Origin: Actinomadura terrae
Lineage (GTDB): Bacteria > Actinomycetota > Actinomycetes > Streptosporangiales > Streptosporangiaceae
Direction: 5' to 3'
NCBI RefSeq assembly: GCF_022751215.1
Contig: NZ_JAICDG010000002.1
Coordinates: 124,001-188,000, forward strand
Length of the DNA: 64,000 nt
The notes under the pieces are model-generated. The model did no database searches, had not been told where the DNA came from, and worked only from the letters and a program-made list of their open reading frames with translations. Numbering within the stretch: position 1 is the stretch's first letter; each line of letters starts with the position of its first letter. Below, in pieces: positions 1 through 10,960 of the stretch. Position numbers and translations under genes: made by a program.

Positions 1-39
1 GCGGGCGTCGTCAGCGCGCTCAAGACCCCCTCCTCCTGA
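1..39 (+). CDS. C-terminal end of a truncated gene (12 codons)
   Basis: The first frame from base 1 reads AGVVSALKTPSS and stops at TGA 37-39. It would be the tail of a gene that begins outside the window. Too little is present to name it, and another frame also stays open here, so the assignment is tentative. Confidence 0.35.
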   Translation, partial: AGVVSALKTPSS

Positions 40-207
40 GCCTCCTGGGCCTCCCGGGTTCACGGGACTCGCGCACTACGTAGGACGGGGAATCGGCAAT
101 ATCAGTGATTCTCCGGATGTGCGTCCGTAACCCCATCGGCGAGCATCGCCGCAGAGGTGATCGGGAGTCGGGAGTCCCGCTCGCCGAGGCGCCGGGAGGT
201 GAGGGAC

Positions 208-912
208 GTGACGTCGATACTGCTGAGCTCAGCCAACGCCGACTGCCGCGACCGGGTGGCGGGCGTCCTCGGTCGGACGCTCGGAGCCCAGGTCAGGCTT
301 GTCGTGCCGGACGGGAGGTCGGTGGCCTCCGCGCTCGTCGCCACCGCGACCGACCTGCTCGTAGTCGACCTGACCCCCTGGCGCGCCGGGCATCGGGAAC
401 TGGTCCGGTCGGTGTGCCGGGAGGGGAGCGTGCTCCGCGTCCCGGTCGTGCTGCTCGTGGACCACACCGCGCGGTTCGACGAGCCGGCTGGACGGCCCGA
501 GCTGCTGGGCGCGTTGTGGGCCGGTGTCGCGAGCATCGCCGACCGGCGGGGGCCGGTCGCCGAGGTGACCGCCGCCGCCCGGACGGCCGCCGCCGGTGGC
601 CGCTACCTCTCGCCCGCGTTCGCCCGCTGCCTGCTGGACGACCCCGTCGACGGGCCCGCGCTGCTGGACGAGCTGTTCGAGGCCGACCCGCACCGTCCCG
701 GCGTGCTGACGCCGCGGGAACGGGAGGTGCTGGCCCTGCTGGCGTCCCGGCCGTCCAACGCCTGGATCGCCGAGCGGCTCGCGCTGAGCGAGAAGACCGT
801 GAAGTACCACGTGTCGAACGTCCTCGGGAAGCTCGGGCTGCGCGACCGGGGCGAGGCCGCCGAGCTGGCCGCGGCCATGTCGCCCGACCACTGCGGGACG
901 CTGGCCTCCTAG
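208..912 (+). CDS. LuxR-family (NarL-like) transcriptional regulator with atypical receiver
   Basis: A 234-residue regulator. The C-terminal third holds a classic GerE/LuxR helix-turn-helix (LTPREREVLALLA, then LSEKTVKYHVSNVLGKLG), so it should bind DNA as a dimer. The N-terminal ~130 residues look like a degenerate receiver: there is a VVDLTPW strand where a phospho-acceptor Asp could sit, but the usual acidic pair after the first beta strand is absent (SSANADCR instead). I chose GTG 208 because GGGAGG lies just upstream; GTG 157 in the same frame has no better site. No sensor kinase is adjacent, so it may be an orphan or may respond to a ligand instead of phosphorylation (inference). Confidence 0.85.
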   Translation: MTSILLSSANADCRDRVAGVLGRTLGAQVRLVVPDGRSVASALVATATDLLVVDLTPWRAGHRELVRSVCREGSVLRVPVVLLVDHTARFDEPAGRPELLGALWAGVASIADRRGPVAEVTAAARTAAAGGRYLSPAFARCLLDDPVDGPALLDELFEADPHRPGVLTPREREVLALLASRPSNAWIAERLALSEKTVKYHVSNVLGKLGLRDRGEAAELAAAMSPDHCGTLAS

Positions 913-1005
913 CTGGTTCATTGAAGTCCCGGCCCACGTCCCTCGCCTGGCGGCTCGGGACGTGACCGTGCCTTTGCGGGCGCGGAATCGCTTCGCGATC
1001 TTCGC

Positions 1006-1037
1006 GGTGGGGCCTCGCCTTCGGCGTCGGCCCCACC
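1006..1037. terminator. Stem-loop between convergent genes
   Basis: GGTGGGGCC pairs with GGCCCCACC, with an inner CGCC-TTC-GGCG hairpin. It lies between the LuxR-type gene and the convergent kinase gene. There is no T-run, as is usual in high-GC actinobacteria, so it is a candidate bidirectional terminator. A smaller hairpin (ATCGC-TTC-GCGAT) lies just upstream near 987-999. Confidence 0.55.
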
Positions 1038-1093
1038 GCTCAGCTACGCGCCCGCGTGACGGCTGAGGTCGCTGCGGAGGGCGTCCTAGCCTG

Positions 1094-2584
1094 TCAGGCG
1101 TGGCCGCCCCACCGGGGGCCCGCGTACCGGGCGACGATCTTCTCCATCTCCCGCCGCGAGGTCCGCAGCCGGATCAGCGGGGCGATCACGACCCAGCCGG
1201 TGTCCGGTTCGGTGTAGCAGAGCGGGGTGCGCGGGCTCAGGTAGTCGGGCTGCGCGCTCCCGGGGGTCAGGGACACGCACAGCGCTCGCTTCTTCTTGTC
1301 GTCGATGCGGCGGAGCACGACCCGTCCGATCTCGTGCCACCCGTAGTAGACGCGGCGTCCGCCGTGCCGCAGGCTGAGCCCGCCGGGACCGATCTCGAAC
1401 GTCACGGGCCGCGCCAGCGCGATGGCCTGCCAGACGGCGCGCGGAATCGCCCTGAGGCAGTTCACCGCGCCGACTATGGCCACGACGACGCCGATCAGCG
1501 TGGCGACGCTGTCTCTGTCGGACGAGGTGCCGCCGAGGGCGAGCCCGGCGCCGAGCAGAAAGATCGCGAGCCAGATTAGCGAGTAGAGGACGGCCGCGGT
1601 GAGCGCGATCGCGGCGGGCGTGATCCGCCCGTCGATCCGCACGGCCTGCGGCGCGGGCGGTGCGGTCTGCGCGGGCGGGGCGGTCTGCGGAGGCGGGAGG
1701 TGGCGCGTCGGCGTGGGGGCGGGCGCGGGCGGGTGCGCGGTGGGGAAGCGGGTGACCATCTCCTGGACGGGCGGTGGCAGCCAGGCGCCCGCGTCCCCAC
1801 CCAGGGTCAGGGCGCCGAGCAGGTCGGACGGCGCCGGACGGGCCGCCGGGTCCTTGGCGAGGCAGGCCGCGACCAGGGGGCCGAGCGGCTCCGGCACGCC
1901 GCCGAGGTCGGGCTCCCGGTGGACGACCCGGTAGGTCAGCGCCTCCGAGGGCCCCTCGCCGAACGGCCGCACTCCGACCGCGAAGGCGAGCACGGCGCCG
2001 AGCGCGAACACGTCGCAGGCGGGGGTGCTCGCCCCGTCCGTGATCAGTTCGGGGGCCATGAAGCCGGGCGTCCCGGCGCGGGTGGTGATCCCGGACGCGT
2101 CGACCGCGCGGGCGATGCCGAAGTCGATGACGCGCGGTCCGTCGGCGGCGATCAGCACGTTGGACGGCTTGAGGTCGCGGTGCACGACCCCCGCCCCGTG
2201 GACGGCCTCCAGCGCCTCGGCCAGCCCGGCGCCGAGCACCCGGGCCGAAGCCGGGGGGAAGGGCCCGTGCTGGGCGATCGCCGTGGCGAGCGAGGGCCCG
2301 GGGACGTAGGCGGTGACCAGCCAGGGCGTGTCAGCGTCGGGGTCGGCGTCCACGACCGGGGCGGTGTGGAAGCCGCCGACCCGCCGGGCCGCCTCCACCT
2401 CCCGCTTGAACCGGCGCCGGAACTCGGCGTCGGCGGCGAAACCGGCGTGGACGAGCTTGACGGCGACGGGCCGCCCGCCGGGCGATGACCCGAGGTAGAC
2501 CTGGCCCATCCCGCCCGCTCCGAGGCGGGCCGTCAGCGTGTACCGGCCGACGGTACGGGGGTCCTCGGGTCGCAGATCGTCCAC
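1094..2584 (-). CDS. Membrane-anchored Ser/Thr protein kinase (Hanks type)
   Basis: A 496-residue kinase. The catalytic domain spans roughly residues 10-265: glycine loop RLGAGGMGQVYLG, VAVK lysine, catalytic VVHRDLKPSN, magnesium-binding VIDFGIA, and TPGFMAPE at the activation-loop end. All catalytic residues are present, so it should be active. A Pro/Ala-rich linker follows, then two hydrophobic segments (near ALTAAVLYSLIWLAIFLLGA and VATLIGVVVAIVGAV) and a C-terminal PH-like or DUF-type tail on the other side. The start is GTG 2584, with GAAGGAG a few bases upstream. It is transcribed alone, away from the DUF4267 gene. Substrate and stimulus are unknown. Confidence 0.9.
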   Translation of the reverse strand: MDDLRPEDPRTVGRYTLTARLGAGGMGQVYLGSSPGGRPVAVKLVHAGFAADAEFRRRFKREVEAARRVGGFHTAPVVDADPDADTPWLVTAYVPGPSLATAIAQHGPFPPASARVLGAGLAEALEAVHGAGVVHRDLKPSNVLIAADGPRVIDFGIARAVDASGITTRAGTPGFMAPELITDGASTPACDVFALGAVLAFAVGVRPFGEGPSEALTYRVVHREPDLGGVPEPLGPLVAACLAKDPAARPAPSDLLGALTLGGDAGAWLPPPVQEMVTRFPTAHPPAPAPTPTRHLPPPQTAPPAQTAPPAPQAVRIDGRITPAAIALTAAVLYSLIWLAIFLLGAGLALGGTSSDRDSVATLIGVVVAIVGAVNCLRAIPRAVWQAIALARPVTFEIGPGGLSLRHGGRRVYYGWHEIGRVVLRRIDDKKKRALCVSLTPGSAQPDYLSPRTPLCYTEPDTGWVVIAPLIRLRTSRREMEKIVARYAGPRWGGHA

Positions 2585-2690
2585 AGCCGCTCCTTCAGTT
2601 GGGACCCTCCGCACAAGATTCAAGCGGTGTGGGGAAGTTTCGGAAAGCCCCTGGACGGCGGCGATCGGGCCGCGCGCAGGCCGCGATCGG

Positions 2691-3062
2691 TCAGACGGCG
2701 AACAGCAGCGCGGCGCTGAGCAGGACGACCAGCGCGGTCGCGAAGTGGATGCCGAACGCGGCGGCCCTCGTCCCGCCGTTGCGGAGCACGATCACGGTGT
2801 CGCCGAGCGGGGCGAGCGCGACGACGAGCATGAACCAGGCGGCGGCGTTGGCGTCGGCGAAGGCGAGCAGGGCCAGGCCCAGCAGCCCGTAGCAGGCGTC
2901 GCGCACGCCCTTGACGCTCAGGTAGGCGCTGTCGCCGTCCGGCTTGGCGCGGACGCCGTAGCCGTCCGCCGCCAGGCGCGGCTGGAACAGGAACCGCATG
3001 CCGATGAACAGGACGAACAGGCTGAGCAGGACGGCCAGGCCGTAGGCGATCGGTGCGAGCAT
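2691..3062 (-). CDS. DUF4267-type small integral membrane protein
   Basis: A 123-residue protein with about four hydrophobic helices and little else. The layout (N-terminal MLAPIAYGLAVLLSLFVLFIG, then FLFQPRLAADGYG, then VKGVRDACYGLLGLALLAF) matches the DUF4267 family, whose members often sit next to TetR regulators. It is divergent from a TetR gene, and one of two identical-arm palindromes lies just upstream of its start, so it is very likely that regulator's target. The biochemical role is unknown. Confidence 0.75.
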   Translation of the reverse strand: MLAPIAYGLAVLLSLFVLFIGMRFLFQPRLAADGYGVRAKPDGDSAYLSVKGVRDACYGLLGLALLAFADANAAAWFMLVVALAPLGDTVIVLRNGGTRAAAFGIHFATALVVLLSAALLFAV

Positions 3063-3078
3063 GACGACTCCCGTGGAG

Positions 3079-3091
3079 CTAGCAGTGCTAG
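3079..3091. promoter_or_regulatory. Candidate TetR operator, site 1
   Basis: A perfect palindrome CTAGC-AGT-GCTAG in the 89-bp gap between the DUF4267 and TetR genes. An identical-arm copy lies with its centre exactly 50 bp away (3129-3141). The placement upstream of the DUF4267 start suggests repression of that gene. The binding assignment is inference. Confidence 0.65.
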
Positions 3092-3128
3092 GAACACGAT
3101 CGACGTTAGCAGAGCATTGGCAGCATGG

Positions 3129-3141
3129 CTAGCGATGCTAG
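3129..3141. promoter_or_regulatory. Candidate TetR operator, site 2
   Basis: CTAGC-GAT-GCTAG, with the same 5-bp arms and 3-bp spacer as the site at 3079-3091. It ends 10 bp before the preferred TetR start, consistent with autoregulation. An upstream in-frame ATG at 3125 overlaps this palindrome, which argues against that codon as the real start. Confidence 0.65.
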
Positions 3142-3151
3142 AATCCGGGGC

Positions 3152-3721
3152 ATGTCGATACAGGCGCGCCGGGAGCGCGAGCGGGCGGAACGGGAGCGGG
3201 CGATCGTCACGGCCGCGCGGGAGCTGGCCGAGGCCGAAGGATGGGACGCGGTGACGACGCGGCGGCTCGCGGCCGAGATCGAGTACAGCCAGCCCGTCCT
3301 CTACAGCCACTTCTCCGGCAAGGACGCGATCATGGCGGCGGTCGCGCTGGAGGGGTTCGCCGCCCTGACCGCCGAGCTGCGCGCGGCCCGTCCGGACGGC
3401 GTGGCGGCGGTCGCGGCGGCCTACGCCGACTTCGGCGAGCGGCGGCCCGCGCTGTACGACGCGATGTTCACGCTCGCCGTCGACCTGGAGTTCGCGAGCC
3501 CCGACTCCCCGGCACCGTTGAAGGAGGGGTTCGGCGAACTGCGCGAGACCATGCGCCCCTACGCGAGCGGCGACGACCTGGAGCTGCTCACCGAGACGTT
3601 CTGGAGCGGGCTGCACGGCCTGCTCATGCTGATGCGTCACGGCCGCCTGCGCCGCGCCGAGCACGAACGGCGGCTCGCGCTGCTGATCGGGCGGTTCTCG
3701 TCCCCGGTCAGAAGTCGATGA
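3152..3721 (+). CDS. TetR/AcrR-family repressor
   Basis: A 189-residue one-component regulator. The N-terminal helix-turn-helix is clear (IVTAARELAEAEGWDAVTTRRLAAEIEYSQPVLYSHFSGKDAIMAAV, described here by its typical TTRRLA and LYSHFSGKD elements). The C-terminal ~130 residues form the ligand-binding part, of the type seen in TetR proteins with a WHG-like C-terminal domain (TETFWSGLHGLLML). ATG 3152 is preferred because the earlier ATG at 3125 lies in an operator-like palindrome. Its 3' end overlaps the convergent DUF5825 gene by 14 bp. Confidence 0.88.
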   Translation: MSIQARRERERAERERAIVTAARELAEAEGWDAVTTRRLAAEIEYSQPVLYSHFSGKDAIMAAVALEGFAALTAELRAARPDGVAAVAAAYADFGERRPALYDAMFTLAVDLEFASPDSPAPLKEGFGELRETMRPYASGDDLELLTETFWSGLHGLLMLMRHGRLRRAEHERRLALLIGRFSSPVRSR

Positions 3722-4415
3722 CGGGCGCGGGCCAGCGGCGCAGCCGGTAGGGGAGCCGCACCGCCACGCCGTCGAGATCGACGGCGAGCCGCGCGTCCAG
3801 CAGGTCGCCCAGGTGGGCGCGGTCGTCGTCGCCGAGGTCCGCGACGGCGACCGGGTCGGCGAGGCGGTGGAAGAGCGCGAGCAGGCCCGGTTCGTGGATG
3901 ACGAAGTGGGCGCCCGGCTGCTCGCGCAGATCCTGGACGGCCACGAACCCGTGGCCGCGCCGCCAGTAGCACTGGCCGTAGCGGTGCGCGGCGCGCCACT
4001 TGCCCGCGACCTCGTCGCCGAACGCCGGGGGCGTCAGGTGGAACAGCAGCCCGCACGGCAGGTCCGCGACCGGGCCGCCCCACTCCAGCGGCAGCTGGAA
4101 CGACGTCACCCGGACGAGGAACGCGATCAGCCAGGGCGCGGGCGGCAGGGCCGGGACGTCCAGCGTCAGGCCGATGACCCCGGCGGCGGGCAGGGCGCCG
4201 AGCGCCTCGTCACCGGGCCATACCTCGTCGTCGAGTTCACCCGGCGCCGGGCGGACGCGCAGCCACGTCAGCGGCTCCTGTTTCCCGTGCGGGATCGTCG
4301 TGCCGGACGCCAGCTCGGCGAGCGACACCTCCAGCACGCGGACGTCGGCGCGGTCCCGCGCGGCGGCGACCCCGGCGGCGCTGGTCAGGTCGACCGGCGG
4401 CAGATCGCGGATCAT
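3708..4415 (-). CDS. DUF5825-family protein of a radical SAM RiPP locus
   Basis: A 235-residue soluble protein with no catalytic motif I can identify. Its ending (LPYRLRRWPAPVIDF), the central GLLFHLTPPA element and its position directly downstream of a RiPP-maturation radical SAM gene fit the DUF5825 family, which is known mainly from this gene neighbourhood. It is on the same strand as the radical SAM gene, separated by 46 bp, so probably co-transcribed. Possible roles are peptide recognition or partner folding, but nothing in the sequence decides this. Family assignment is from memory of the neighbourhood and moderately sure. Confidence 0.7.
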   Translation of the reverse strand: MIRDLPPVDLTSAAGVAAARDRADVRVLEVSLAELASGTTIPHGKQEPLTWLRVRPAPGELDDEVWPGDEALGALPAAGVIGLTLDVPALPPAPWLIAFLVRVTSFQLPLEWGGPVADLPCGLLFHLTPPAFGDEVAGKWRAAHRYGQCYWRRGHGFVAVQDLREQPGAHFVIHEPGLLALFHRLADPVAVADLGDDDRAHLGDLLDARLAVDLDGVAVRLPYRLRRWPAPVIDF

Positions 4416-4461
4416 CGTGCTCCACAGGTGGTCGTGTATCCGCCGGTCGTGTGCCGGCCGG

Positions 4462-6375
4462 TCATGTGCCCGCGCCGACCATGGCGGGGGTGGGGATGGC
4501 CGTGCCGCGGACCGCGGTCGCGTCGTGCCCGGTGGACAGCGTCACCGCGCGTCCCGACTCGCGGTAGACGAGCCCGAGCGCGGCGAGGTCGGCGATGAAC
4601 GTCGAGGTCCAGGCGGCGTCGACCGGCCATCCATCGGCGGCGAGGTGCCGCGCGAGGCTCTCGGCCGAACGCCCGCGCCCGAGCGCGGTGTAGGCGGCGA
4701 CCTCGGCCGGGTCGTCCAGGACGTGGTCGGCGGCGCGCCGCCCGGCCCGCCGGTCGTACAGGTGCAGCCGCCCGGCGACGGCCCGGTGGGTGAGCGCCGA
4801 GGTCGCGTACGCCTCGCGCCAGGCGTCGAACGCCGCCTTCAGCCCGGCCAGCGTGGCGCCGCCGACGCCCTGGTCGGGCGTCTCGAAGAGGTAGGCGACG
4901 TCGTTCAGGTCCGGCTCGCTCAGGTCGGGGAACACGCCCCGGTACCAGGATCGCGGACGGCGCTCGGCAAATCCCAGGCCAGGGTCGTCGAAGTACGGAT
5001 TGAAACGTTCGAGTGCGATCCGGTGCGCGCCGAGCGGCGGCTGGAGATGGTAGAGGAGGGGGATCTGGTCGATCACCTCGCGATAGCACTCGTCGGTCTC
5101 CCCGGGGAAGCCGACGAGATAGTTCCAGAGCACGGTGAGGCTCTGCTCCTGGAGCTCCCGAAGCGTCGCGACGTTGTTCGTACCGGTGACGCCCTTGCGC
5201 ATCAGCTTCAGCGGCAGCGAATGGAGGTTCTCGATTCCCGGCTGCACTTGGATGACCCCCGCGCCGCGCAACGCGCGGGCCTGCTCCGGCGTGATGTTCG
5301 ACTTGATCTCATACATCACCCGCAGATCGAGATCGCTCTTCTCCAGGGCCGGGAAAACCGTTTCATAGTAGTTCTTGTCAACGATGTTGTCGGTGGTGAG
5401 CACATCGAGCACCTGATGCCTCTCGATGCCCGCGACAAGCTCATCGACGACCCGGTCGGGCGCCTTCGAACGAAACGGCAGAATGAGGTCGGAGAGCCCG
5501 CAGAAAGTGCAGTGGTGCCGCTCGCCCCACCAGCATCCGCGCGCCGACTCCATCATCAGCGCGGGCTGGATGTAGTCGGCGACCGGCGATTCCTCCAGCC
5601 GGTCGAAATAGGCGGTCTGGTCCATCGGAGGGAAGTCGGCGCCGCCGGGCAGCGCCGCGCCCTCGGGGTTCGCGCGGGACGTCCCGTCCGCGTCGCGCCA
5701 GCACAGCCCGGGAATCGCGGCCAGCCGCGCGGTGTCGTCGGCGTCGTCGGCGGCCAGGGCCGCCAGCAAGGAGCGCAGCGGCGCCTCGCCCTCCCGCCGC
5801 ACCACGAAATCGATCTCTGAGAAGCAGCGGTGCAGCGCGGCGCCCATCGTGTCGTCGCAGTTGGAGCCGCCGAAGACGATCGTGATGCCCGGGTCGAGCG
5901 CGCGCAGCCGCCGCGCCACCGCGAGCGCCGGAATGGTCTGCGAGAACGTCGTGGTGAACCCCACGACCTCCGGCCGGCCCGCGACGATCTCCCGCGCGGC
6001 CGCGTCGGCGAACGCGGGGGCGAGCGCGAAGATCTGCTCGGCGACGTCCGGGTCGAAGCCGATCGCCTCGCAGGCGGCGGACGCCTCGTCCGGGAACTGT
6101 TCATGCCCGTAGAGCGCGCCCGTGAAAAGCCATTCACCTATTCCGCCGGTGAATCCCTCTTCGGCGACGTACATGTACGCCTCGGGCAGCAACCGTGCCC
6201 GCGCGGTGCCAGGCTCTGCCTTTTCGGCCTCGCCGAGCATCTGCTCGGCGAAGGAAATGCTGCCGTAGTACGTGGTGACCTCGTGGTCCGGCGCGAGGGC
6301 CGCCGCCAGGACGCCGGCCGCGCCGTTCGGCGCGGTCATGAGGTGCCAGGGCATGACCGCGAGGGTCACCCGCAC
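4462..6375 (-). CDS. Cobalamin-type radical SAM enzyme, RiPP-maturation C-methyltransferase family
   Basis: A 637-residue enzyme. Residues 1-~250 form a B12-binding-like alpha/beta domain (GITIVFGGSNCDD, VVGFTTTFSQTIPAL). The radical SAM core begins near 275 with a C281-x7-C289-x2-C292 motif (GCWWGERHHCTFC), followed by TTDNIVDKNYY and GIENLHSLPLKLMRKG. This wider spacing is typical of the ribosomal-peptide maturation radical SAM protein 1 family, expected to methylate unactivated carbons of a peptide using SAM and cobalamin. The B12 domain shows no obvious DxHxxG, common in this class. GTG 6375 is chosen because GGAGGT lies 6 bases upstream. It lies between an 18-codon mini-gene and a DUF5825 gene, all on the same strand. 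Confidence 0.88.
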   Translation of the reverse strand: MRVTLAVMPWHLMTAPNGAAGVLAAALAPDHEVTTYYGSISFAEQMLGEAEKAEPGTARARLLPEAYMYVAEEGFTGGIGEWLFTGALYGHEQFPDEASAACEAIGFDPDVAEQIFALAPAFADAAAREIVAGRPEVVGFTTTFSQTIPALAVARRLRALDPGITIVFGGSNCDDTMGAALHRCFSEIDFVVRREGEAPLRSLLAALAADDADDTARLAAIPGLCWRDADGTSRANPEGAALPGGADFPPMDQTAYFDRLEESPVADYIQPALMMESARGCWWGERHHCTFCGLSDLILPFRSKAPDRVVDELVAGIERHQVLDVLTTDNIVDKNYYETVFPALEKSDLDLRVMYEIKSNITPEQARALRGAGVIQVQPGIENLHSLPLKLMRKGVTGTNNVATLRELQEQSLTVLWNYLVGFPGETDECYREVIDQIPLLYHLQPPLGAHRIALERFNPYFDDPGLGFAERRPRSWYRGVFPDLSEPDLNDVAYLFETPDQGVGGATLAGLKAAFDAWREAYATSALTHRAVAGRLHLYDRRAGRRAADHVLDDPAEVAAYTALGRGRSAESLARHLAADGWPVDAAWTSTFIADLAALGLVYRESGRAVTLSTGHDATAVRGTAIPTPAMVGAGT

Positions 6376-6464
6376 GTGTCGACCTCCGGTGATGGATGGG
6401 AAACGAGCACCTGACGAAAACGCGGCGCGCACCCGGAAAGGGGCCCGGCCGCGCTCGGGAGCCG

Positions 6465-6521
6465 TCAGAACTCGTGCCGCTGGCTGGCCGTCTGCTGCTT
6501 ACGGATTACCTTTCGCTTCAT
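6465..6521 (-). CDS. 18-residue mini-gene, candidate RiPP precursor
   Basis: An ATG at 6521-6519 reads MKRKVIRKQQTASQRHEF and stops at TGA 6467-6465. GAAGGGAGG lies 6 bases before the ATG, one of the best ribosome binding sites in the window, and an in-frame TGA at 6551-6549 closes the frame upstream, so no longer product is possible. It lies 89 bp upstream of the radical SAM start on the same strand. The peptide is strongly basic, has no cysteine, and has no obvious leader or cleavage site. I infer it is the substrate of the radical SAM enzyme; a regulatory leader peptide is the main alternative. It is too short for routine gene calling. Confidence 0.6.
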   Translation of the reverse strand: MKRKVIRKQQTASQRHEF

Positions 6522-6673
6522 GCCGACCTCCCTTCTGGGCTGGAAGTTTCACGCACCTTTTCTACCCGCCGCGAGGAGGGCCATCGCACCGCAGTGGCCG
6601 ATGTCGGCCAAGATCAGGCACTTTTCCGCCAAGCCGTGTGCGGACCGTGCTTACCTGGGTGCTGGAGGTGAAA

Positions 6674-7924
6674 ATGACGGGGCCGGACCGGGGGACGGGA
6701 AGCAGCAACTCCTATCGCGCCCTGCTCGCCATTCCGGGCACCGCGCGGCTGTATTTCGGATATCTGCTCGCCCGGATGCCGGTCGGCGTCATCGGGCTCT
6801 CCCTGCTGCTGCTCGGCCAGGACACCGGCGGCACCGCCCGCTCCGGGCTGCTGGTCGGCGCGTTCTCCGCCGCGCTCATGATCGCGACGCCGCTGCTCGG
6901 CCGCGCGCTCGACACCTATCCCGCCGGTCGGGTGCTGTCGATGGCGGCGAGCGTCCAGTGCGCGGCCCTCTTCCTTCTCGCGCTCTGCTGGTCGGCGCCC
7001 CGACCGCCGACCGGCCTGCTCCTCGCGGGCGCCCTGCTCGCGGGCGCGTCGCTGCCCCCGGCCGGGCCGGCGCTGCGGGTCGCGCTCCCGGTCTTCGTCC
7101 CCGACGACCTGCTGACCACCGGGTTCACCGCCGAGGCCGTGATCCTGGAGACCGTCTACGTGATCGGCCCGCTGCTGGTCGGCGGGCTCGGCGCGGTCGC
7201 GGGCTGGCTGCCGCTCGCGGCGGCGGGCGGCTGCACCGCCGCCGGGGTCGCGGTGATGCTGTCGAGCGGACGGCTCGCCGGCCCCTGCGCCGGCGCCGAC
7301 ACCGCCCCCGCCCGCGCGCTGTGGACGCTGGGCCCGCTCGCCGACGGCGGCGTCCGGCGGCTGCTGCTCGGCGCGTTCCTCTTCCTCCCCGCCCTCGCGG
7401 TCGTCGAGGTCGCCGTCGCCGCCGTCGCGGGGGAGCGCGACCGTCCCGAACTGCTCGGCGTCGTGATGGCGTGCTCCGCCGTCGCGAGCCTGGCGGGCGG
7501 CCTGCTGTTCGGCATGCGCCGCTGGCCCGGTTCGCCGGCCTCCCACGTGGCGGTGCTCGCGGGCTGGTTCGCGGTGGCGTCCGTCCTCGGCGCGCTGGCC
7601 CCCGGGCCCTGGCCGGTCGGCGCGGCGGTCGCCCTGGGCAGCCTCGTCGTCGCCCCCGCGCTCGCGCTGCTGGGCCGGATCGGCGGTGTCGTCGCCCCCG
7701 AGGGCCGCGCCGCCGAAACCCATACCTGGCTGTCCACCATGAACAACTGCGGTCAGGCGGCGACGCTCCCGCTGGCCGGGTTCCTCGCCGAGCGGACGGG
7801 CCCCGAGGGCGCGTTCCTGCTGGCTGCGGGCCTGGCCGGCGCCGCGGCGCTGTTCCTGCTGAACAACCGCCGCCACCTCACGCCCACCGCCACGTCCCGC
7901 CCCAGACAACCCGTGGGAACCTGA
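6674..7924 (+). CDS. MFS transporter, probable exporter of the RiPP locus
   Basis: A 416-residue protein, hydrophobic throughout, with about twelve membrane segments and the usual MFS loop pattern (GRALDTYPAGRVLSM after helix 2, LAERTGPEGAF near helix 11). ATG 6674 is preceded by GGAGG at ideal spacing. It is transcribed divergently from the 18-residue mini-gene across a 152-bp gap, so the two may share a control region. Export of, or resistance to, a modified peptide is the natural inference from context; the sequence alone does not show substrate. The 3' end forms part of a stem-loop. Confidence 0.85.
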   Translation: MTGPDRGTGSSNSYRALLAIPGTARLYFGYLLARMPVGVIGLSLLLLGQDTGGTARSGLLVGAFSAALMIATPLLGRALDTYPAGRVLSMAASVQCAALFLLALCWSAPRPPTGLLLAGALLAGASLPPAGPALRVALPVFVPDDLLTTGFTAEAVILETVYVIGPLLVGGLGAVAGWLPLAAAGGCTAAGVAVMLSSGRLAGPCAGADTAPARALWTLGPLADGGVRRLLLGAFLFLPALAVVEVAVAAVAGERDRPELLGVVMACSAVASLAGGLLFGMRRWPGSPASHVAVLAGWFAVASVLGALAPGPWPVGAAVALGSLVVAPALALLGRIGGVVAPEGRAAETHTWLSTMNNCGQAATLPLAGFLAERTGPEGAFLLAAGLAGAAALFLLNNRRHLTPTATSRPRQPVGT

Positions 7925-7931
7925 TCCCACG
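7912..7931. terminator. Stem-loop at the MFS / gdhA convergence
   Basis: CGTGGGA-ACCTGA-TCCCACG, a perfect 7-bp stem. The MFS stop codon (7922-7924) lies in the loop. It is placed to stop transcription from the MFS gene and possibly from the convergent gdhA gene. Confidence 0.5.
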
Positions 7932-7955
7932 ACGGGACGGGACGCGGCTCGGCTC

Positions 7956-10939
<2,984 letters not shown>

Positions 10940-10960
10940 TCATCGCGTCCTGGAGGGTCG

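Noticed and set aside
3125..3151. ATG 3125 as the TetR start, nine codons earlier.
   Set aside because: It overlaps the palindrome CTAGC-GAT-GCTAG that looks like an operator; ATG 3152 is better placed.
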